In this document: piece after piece, positions 59,785 to 64,000 of the stretch
Layout of the letters: every line of letters begins with the position of its first letter
Numbering within the stretch: position 1 is the stretch's first letter
Source of the DNA: an uncultured Eubacteriales bacterium
Lineage (GTDB): Bacteria > Bacillota > Clostridia > Oscillospirales > Acutalibacteraceae
Reading direction: 5' to 3'
Assembly: GCA_902491475.1 (NCBI GenBank)
Contig: CABUHY010000001.1
Span: 1-64,000, forward strand
DNA length: 64,000 bases
Made by a program: the position numbers and the translations under genes
Notes under the pieces: model-generated
Seen by the model: the letters and a program-made list of their open reading frames with translations, nothing else
Database searches by the model: none
Told to the model about the DNA's origin: nothing

Positions 59785-61605
59785 TTATTTCTTTCTGAAC
59801 TGCTGTTTAAGTCTCAAATCTTTGGAAAGTATCTTTTTACGAAGTCTTATCGACTTGGGAGTGATCTCGACAAGCTCGTCGTCGCCGATAAATTCCATCG
59901 ACTGCTCAAGGCTGAGAACGGTATGCGGAACAAGGCGCAAAGCGTCGTCGGAGCCCGAAGCACGGGTGTTTGTAAGATGCTTATTCTTACATACATTGCA
60001 GACAATATCCTCTGCCTTTGCACACTCGCCGACAATCATACCCTCGTATACGGGAACACCGGGGCCAACAAAAAGTCTGCCTCTGTCCTGCGTATTGAAA
60101 AGACCGTAAGCCGAAGTCTCGCCCGCCTCGTGAACTACGATTGAGCCGCGCTCTCTCGTCTGAATTTCGCCCTTGTACTCCTCATAGCCTGCAAAAAGGT
60201 TGTTCATAATGCCGTTGCCGTTTGTGTCGGTAAGGAACTCCGAACGGTAACCGATAAGTCCTCTTGCGGGAATTCTGAATTCAAGGTGTGTCGAACCGCC
60301 CTCACGGGTGCCCATATTTTCAAGCTCGCCGCGGCGTGAACCGATCTTCTGCATAACATTTCCGACATACTCCTCGGGAACCTCGATTATAAGCAGCTCA
60401 ATAGGCTCCATAAGCTTGCCGTTTTCATACTTTGTGATAACCTGCGGACGGGAAACCTGGAACTCGTAGCCCTGGCGTCTCATAGTCTCGATAAGAATTG
60501 ACAAGTGAAGCTCGCCTCTGCCCGATACCTTAAAGCAATCGGTGCTGTCCGTTTCCTCGACACGCATACTTACATTTGTTTCAACCTCTTTGAAAAGTCT
60601 GTCTCTGAGGTTTCTGGAGGTTACAAACTTACCCTCCTGACCCGCAAACGGGCTGTCATTTACCATAAAGTTCATTGAAAGCGTAGGCTCGTCGATTTTA
60701 ACGAACGGAAGCGGCTCTACATTCTCGGGGTCACAAATCGTTTCGCCGATATTGAGGTCTGTAATACCAGAAACGCAGATTATATCGCCTGCCGCAGCGG
60801 TCTGAACCTCTACCCTCTTCAAGCCCTCAAACTGATAAAGGCGGGAAATCTTGACATTTTCACGGGTGCCGTCCTGTTTGCAGAGAACAACCTTGTCGTT
60901 TACATTTACTCTGCCTCTCTTAACTCTGCCGATACCGATTCTTCCGATATAATCGTCATAGTCAAGGCTTGAGAAAATACACTGAAGCGGAGCGTCAACA
61001 TCGCCCTGCGGGGGTTCGATCTCCTTGATAATCTCCTCAAAGAGCGGTCTCATATCGCCCTCTCTTACATTCGGGTCAAGCGAAGAATATCCGTCTCTTG
61101 CCGAAGCGTAAACAACAGGGAATTCAAGCTGGTCGTCATTGGCGCCGAGCTCGATAAACAAATCAAGAACCTCGTCGATAACCTCTGCGGGTCTTGCGCC
61201 GGGTCGGTCAATCTTGTTTATAACGACAAGTACCTTTTTGTTGAGCGCAAGTGCCTTTGAAAGGACAAATCTTGTCTGAGGCATACAGCCCTCAAAAGCG
61301 TCAACCAAAAGCAAAACACCGTCAACCATTGTGAGGATACGCTCAACCTCGCCGCCGAAATCAGCGTGACCGGGAGTGTCGACAATGTTTATCTTAATTC
61401 CGTTGTAATGAATCGATGTGTTCTTGGAAAGGATTGTAATTCCCCTCTCCTTTTCAAGGTCGTTGGAGTCCATAACTCTCTCCTGTACAACCTCGTTCTG
61501 TCTGAAAATACCGCTCTGTTTAAGAAGCTCGTCAACCAATGTTGTTTTACCGTGGTCAACATGCGCTATGATTGCAATGTTTCTGATGTCTTCTCTGCAC
61601 TTCAC
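59785..61605 (-). CDS. typA: Translational GTPase TypA/BipA
   Basis: Ribosome-binding GTPase. It has G1 IIAHVDHGKTTLVDELL, G3 VDTPGHADFGGE, G4 VINKIDRPGARP, then EF-G-like domains and the TypA-specific C-terminus (LRLVPHTVLSLEQSMEFI, ITPKSIRLRKKIL). GTG 61605 is chosen because AGGTGA lies just upstream; GTG 61614 is possible but overlaps that site. Length 606 matches the family. It acts in stress adaptation and 50S assembly. Confidence 0.95.
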   Translation of the reverse strand: MKCREDIRNIAIIAHVDHGKTTLVDELLKQSGIFRQNEVVQERVMDSNDLEKERGITILSKNTSIHYNGIKINIVDTPGHADFGGEVERILTMVDGVLLLVDAFEGCMPQTRFVLSKALALNKKVLVVINKIDRPGARPAEVIDEVLDLFIELGANDDQLEFPVVYASARDGYSSLDPNVREGDMRPLFEEIIKEIEPPQGDVDAPLQCIFSSLDYDDYIGRIGIGRVKRGRVNVNDKVVLCKQDGTRENVKISRLYQFEGLKRVEVQTAAAGDIICVSGITDLNIGETICDPENVEPLPFVKIDEPTLSMNFMVNDSPFAGQEGKFVTSRNLRDRLFKEVETNVSMRVEETDSTDCFKVSGRGELHLSILIETMRRQGYEFQVSRPQVITKYENGKLMEPIELLIIEVPEEYVGNVMQKIGSRRGELENMGTREGGSTHLEFRIPARGLIGYRSEFLTDTNGNGIMNNLFAGYEEYKGEIQTRERGSIVVHEAGETSAYGLFNTQDRGRLFVGPGVPVYEGMIVGECAKAEDIVCNVCKNKHLTNTRASGSDDALRLVPHTVLSLEQSMEFIGDDELVEITPKSIRLRKKILSKDLRLKQQFRKK

Positions 61606-61734
61606 TTTTATCACCTATACCTTATTATACTTAATATTTCACAAATAAATATTTTACCACCGAAAAGGCTTAATATCAACACTTTTTGCTACAAACTACA
61701 CAAGAGATACGAGACGAATTTTGTCTATTTTACT

Positions 61735-61770
61735 AAAAAAATCGGGCAAGTCACATTTGACAAACCCGAT
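61735..61770 (-). terminator. Intrinsic terminator of the ROK gene
   Basis: The stem ATCGGGTTTGTCA / TGACTTGCCCGAT (near-perfect) is followed on the minus strand by TTTTTTAG. Confidence 0.88.
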
Positions 61771-61775
61771 ACGCT

Positions 61776-62636
61776 TTATTTAAGTTTTTCCCGTGCCGTA
61801 TGCGCCGCACCGATAATTCCCGCTTTGTTTTTGAAAAATGCCTGTTTTATCTGCACCCGCTTAAAGTTTTCACGGTCTGTTGAATGTATTTCTCCGATAA
61901 CGCGGTCCGTTATATACCGTTCGTTCATAATTCCGCCACCGAGCACAAAAAGCGGAACATCAAAAACAAACATAAGAGTTTTTATACCCTTTACAAGCTC
62001 GTCAATCCAAGCGTCAACCGTTGATTTTATTAAATCGTTTGAAAAGTTTTCTTCCGAAAAAATCTCCCTGCCCGACATTTCTTTTCCCGTGACAAGCTTT
62101 ATTCTTTTCACAAGTGCTGTCGTTGAAGCGAGATTTTCAAACTTATCGCTTCCCGTAATCATCTCTCCGAAATCGCCTGCACAAAGGCTGTCGCCCTTAT
62201 ACAGCTTACCGTCAAGAATTACCGCTCCGCCGATACCCGTGCCGACGGTCAGACAGATAAAATTTTTGCTGCCTTTTCCCGAGCCGTAATTTGCCTCGGC
62301 TGTTGCGGCGCAGTAAACATCGTTTTCAACAAACGCAGGCAGTGAAAAACGCTCCGAAATAAGCCTTGCAAGCTCGGTTCCCGTGTAGTTAGGAATGTTT
62401 TCGTTTGCGAAGATAATTTCTCCTTTTTCGCTGTCGACACGACCTGCCGTACTTACGGAAACCGCATCGCATAACGGCGAAAATTCTTCAATAATTCCGT
62501 AAACCTTTTTGAGTAGAACCTCTGCGCCGAGCTTTGCTTCGGACGGAATTTCGGAAAACGAGGAAAGATTGTTGTTTTCATCGACAAGGGCGTATTTTAT
62601 CGCCGTTCCGCCTATATCGATTGCAAGTATTGTCAT
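61776..62636 (-). CDS. ROK-family kinase, probably N-acetylmannosamine kinase
   Basis: ROK fold: ILAIDIGGTAIKYALVDE (ATP), VENDVYCAATAEANYGSG, CLTVGTGIGGAVILDGKLY, and a short insert GDSLCAGDFGEMI where ROK proteins place the ExGH motif. The usual His and the CxCGxxGCxE zinc motif are replaced or absent. Position downstream of nanE, with nanA divergent, suggests ManNAc kinase (NanK), which would complete sialate catabolism. The substrate is inferred from context only. Confidence 0.8.
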   Translation of the reverse strand: MTILAIDIGGTAIKYALVDENNNLSSFSEIPSEAKLGAEVLLKKVYGIIEEFSPLCDAVSVSTAGRVDSEKGEIIFANENIPNYTGTELARLISERFSLPAFVENDVYCAATAEANYGSGKGSKNFICLTVGTGIGGAVILDGKLYKGDSLCAGDFGEMITGSDKFENLASTTALVKRIKLVTGKEMSGREIFSEENFSNDLIKSTVDAWIDELVKGIKTLMFVFDVPLFVLGGGIMNERYITDRVIGEIHSTDRENFKRVQIKQAFFKNKAGIIGAAHTAREKLK

Positions 62637-62680
62637 ATAATCACCATAACCCGTTCAGAACACAAACAGTTTAACAAAAA

Positions 62681-63385
62681 TCACTTATTTTCCCTATCGA
62701 GATAAGAAACAAAACGCCTTGTAATATCCCTCGGTCTTGTGATTGCCGTGCCTATAACGCAGGAAAATGCGCCGCTGTCATATGCCTTTACAAGCTGTTC
62801 GGGATACCAAATACCGCCCTCGGCGATAACGGTTGCGCCGAGCTCCCGATTATATCTTTTCATAAGGTCAAACGCAGGTATGGTCTCACCTTTGGTGTAG
62901 GGCGTATATCCGCACATAGTCGTTCCTATAAGGTCACAGCCGAGCTCCAAAGCAAGCTTACCCTCATCAAAGCAGGAGGTATCCGCCATAAAGAGCTGTT
63001 CGGGATATTTTTTGCGAATTTCCGAAAAGAATTCCTCAAATGAAACTCCGTTCGGTCTCGGTCTGTTTGTTGCGTCAACCGCAATGACATCAACGCCCTC
63101 GTTGTAAAGTGCGTCAACCTCGTCCGTTGTGGGTGTGATATAAACATCGGAGTCGGGATAAACCTTTTTGATAATTCCGATTATGGGCAAATTTACCGTC
63201 TTTTTGATTTCTTTTATGTCCTCGACGGTATTTGCTCTTATTCCTACCGCTCCGCCCTCGCTTGCGGCAAAAGCCATTCTTGACATTATGTATGAGTCGT
63301 GAAGCGGCTCGTCCTCGAGCGCCTGGCAGGAAACTATAAGTCCGCCTTTTATTTGTTCAAGTATCTTTTTGTTCTTTTCGTTCAT
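62681..63385 (-). CDS. nanE: N-acetylmannosamine-6-phosphate 2-epimerase
   Basis: TIM-barrel NanE: GGLIVSCQALEDEPLHDSYI, AASEGGAVGIRANTVEDI, LPIIGIIKKVYPDSDVYITP, DVIAVDATNRPRP, VIAEGGIWYPEQLVKAYDSG and CVIGTAITRPRDITRRFV. Length 234 is typical. ATG 63385 is preferred, with CGGTGAT upstream. It converts ManNAc-6-P to GlcNAc-6-P. Confidence 0.96.
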   Translation of the reverse strand: MNEKNKKILEQIKGGLIVSCQALEDEPLHDSYIMSRMAFAASEGGAVGIRANTVEDIKEIKKTVNLPIIGIIKKVYPDSDVYITPTTDEVDALYNEGVDVIAVDATNRPRPNGVSFEEFFSEIRKKYPEQLFMADTSCFDEGKLALELGCDLIGTTMCGYTPYTKGETIPAFDLMKRYNRELGATVIAEGGIWYPEQLVKAYDSGAFSCVIGTAITRPRDITRRFVSYLDRENK

Positions 63386-63454
63386 TGAAATCACCGATTA
63401 AAATAATATTTTCTTTATTATATTTTATTTCGATAAAAAGTTCAACGAATATCA

Positions 63455-63482
63455 TTGATTTTGTCGAAAAATGTAATATAAT
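63455..63482 (+). promoter_or_regulatory. Promoter of nanA
   Basis: TTGATT (63455-63460), 16 bases, TATAAT (63477-63482), followed by AGGAGATG before ATG 63504. Confidence 0.75.
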
Positions 63483-63503
63483 TCTCATATAGGAGATGAG
63501 CTT

Positions 63504-64000
63504 ATGAAATATGATTTGACAAAATTCAACGGAGTGTTTGTTGCGCTCAACGCAATTTACGACGAAAACGATAATATAAATGTCGGCGAAATCAAAAAGC
63601 TTGTAAAGAAGTATATTGAAATCGGCATTAACGGCGTCTACGCCTGCGGTTCAACGGGCGAAGGCTTCCTTTTGAGCACGGAGGAAAGAAAGCAGGTTGC
63701 AAAGGCTGTTGTCGAGGCGGCAGACGGCAAGATAACAACTATAATCCATGTCGGTGCGGCGTCAACCAAAGAGGCTTGCGAGCTTGCACGCCACGCAGAA
63801 GAAATCGGTGCCGATGCGGTTTCCGCCGTTCCGAGCGTATATTACAGACTTTCCGAGGCTTCGATAGAAACACATTGGAAAACGATTATGAACGCATCGG
63901 ATTTACCGTTCTTTATCTATAACATTCCGCAGCTTACGGGCTATGACCTCTCATATTCACTGCTTGAAAAAATGATTAAAGAAGAAAAGGTCATAGGTAT
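63504..64000 (+). CDS. nanA: N-acetylneuraminate lyase (runs off the right edge)
   Basis: DHDPS/NAL-family class-I aldolase: FNGVFVALNAIYDENDNIN, GVYACGSTGEGFLLSTEER (carboxylate-binding loop) and FFIYNIPQLTGYDLS (Tyr). The region with the Schiff-base Lys is past the window end. The STGEGF motif and nan neighbours favour sialic-acid lyase (NanA) over DapA; a true dapA is at 41402-42289. It is divergent from nanE-ROK, sharing the intergenic region. Confidence 0.88.
   Translation, partial: MKYDLTKFNGVFVALNAIYDENDNINVGEIKKLVKKYIEIGINGVYACGSTGEGFLLSTEERKQVAKAVVEAADGKITTIIHVGAASTKEACELARHAEEIGADAVSAVPSVYYRLSEASIETHWKTIMNASDLPFFIYNIPQLTGYDLSYSLLEKMIKEEKVIG

Noticed and set aside
1..64000. CRISPR array
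   Set aside because: No series of short direct repeats with regular unique spacers was seen; the only regular repeats are the 122-bp tandem units and the two tRNA-derived palindromes.

Overview
The window is a stretch of chromosome from a low-to-moderate GC, spore-forming Firmicute of class Clostridia, most likely a gut Oscillospiraceae/Ruminococcaceae-type organism. This is inferred from whiA, spoIIM, cwlD and an alpha/beta-type SASP gene, from a HprK/glucokinase/MurB/RapZ/WhiA cluster, from TnpV-type transposon proteins, and from AAGGAGG-type ribosome sites. No rRNA is present. One complete tRNA, Leu(TAG), lies at 32486-32568.

Layout. (1) 1-~20.4 kb is an AT-rich accessory island. It holds a NYN-domain protein; a tRNA 3'-end remnant that looks like an attachment site; a five-gene antiphage-type cassette (GHKL/MutL-like ATPase, Z1 helicase-like ATPase, DUF4420 PD-(D/E)XK protein, AIPR protein, C5 cytosine methyltransferase) matching the Mza (MutL-Z1-DUF-AIPR) gene set; a structured leader RNA plus terminator in front of a SLOG-type nucleotide-binding gene; an M48 peptidase; integrase, AAA+ and RhuM fragments; two Fic genes with an HTH gene and an HNH gene; a TnpV gene; and a block of minus-strand genes (EcsC/SHOCT-like protein, lipoprotein, Mor-like regulator). 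(2) 20.3-26.6 kb is core chromosome: SASP, esterase, hprK-glcK-murB-rapZ-whiA. (3) 26.6-32.6 kb is a rearranged zone: palindromic tRNA-derived repeats, a dead large serine recombinase fused to a decapitated cysK, an APS-reductase pair, a truncated cysD, TnpV and tRNA-Leu. (4) 32.6-64 kb is core metabolism: GH2 glycosidase and WYL regulator, glycolysis (pgk-tpiA-gpmI), the lysine operon under a lysine riboswitch (asd-dapA-dapB-ACT), queA-tgt-yajC, spoIIM/xer, radA-cwlD, the arginine run (argC-J-B-D-F, then ilvE) under an ARG-box promoter, typA, and divergent sialic-acid genes (nanE/ROK versus nanA).

The most unusual signal is a ~165-170-nt structured element found twice. One copy lies between aprA and the aprB-like ferredoxin gene, the other between pgk and tpiA. 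In both places it sits exactly between a Shine-Dalgarno sequence and the start codon it should serve. The two copies show compensatory base changes in two long-range helices, so the fold is conserved. Removing the aprB copy in silico restores ideal SD spacing and a classical ATGA stop/start overlap. The second strongest candidate is the three-tier hairpin RNA with terminator in front of the SLOG gene (11340-11526). Other notable points are two tRNA-Leu-derived palindromes next to a candidate pseudoknot, a 122-bp tandem duplication between queA and tgt, and a SASP gene whose C-terminus has been replaced near the island border.

All calls come from reading the sequence by eye. Family names are recognition-based and no database search was run.
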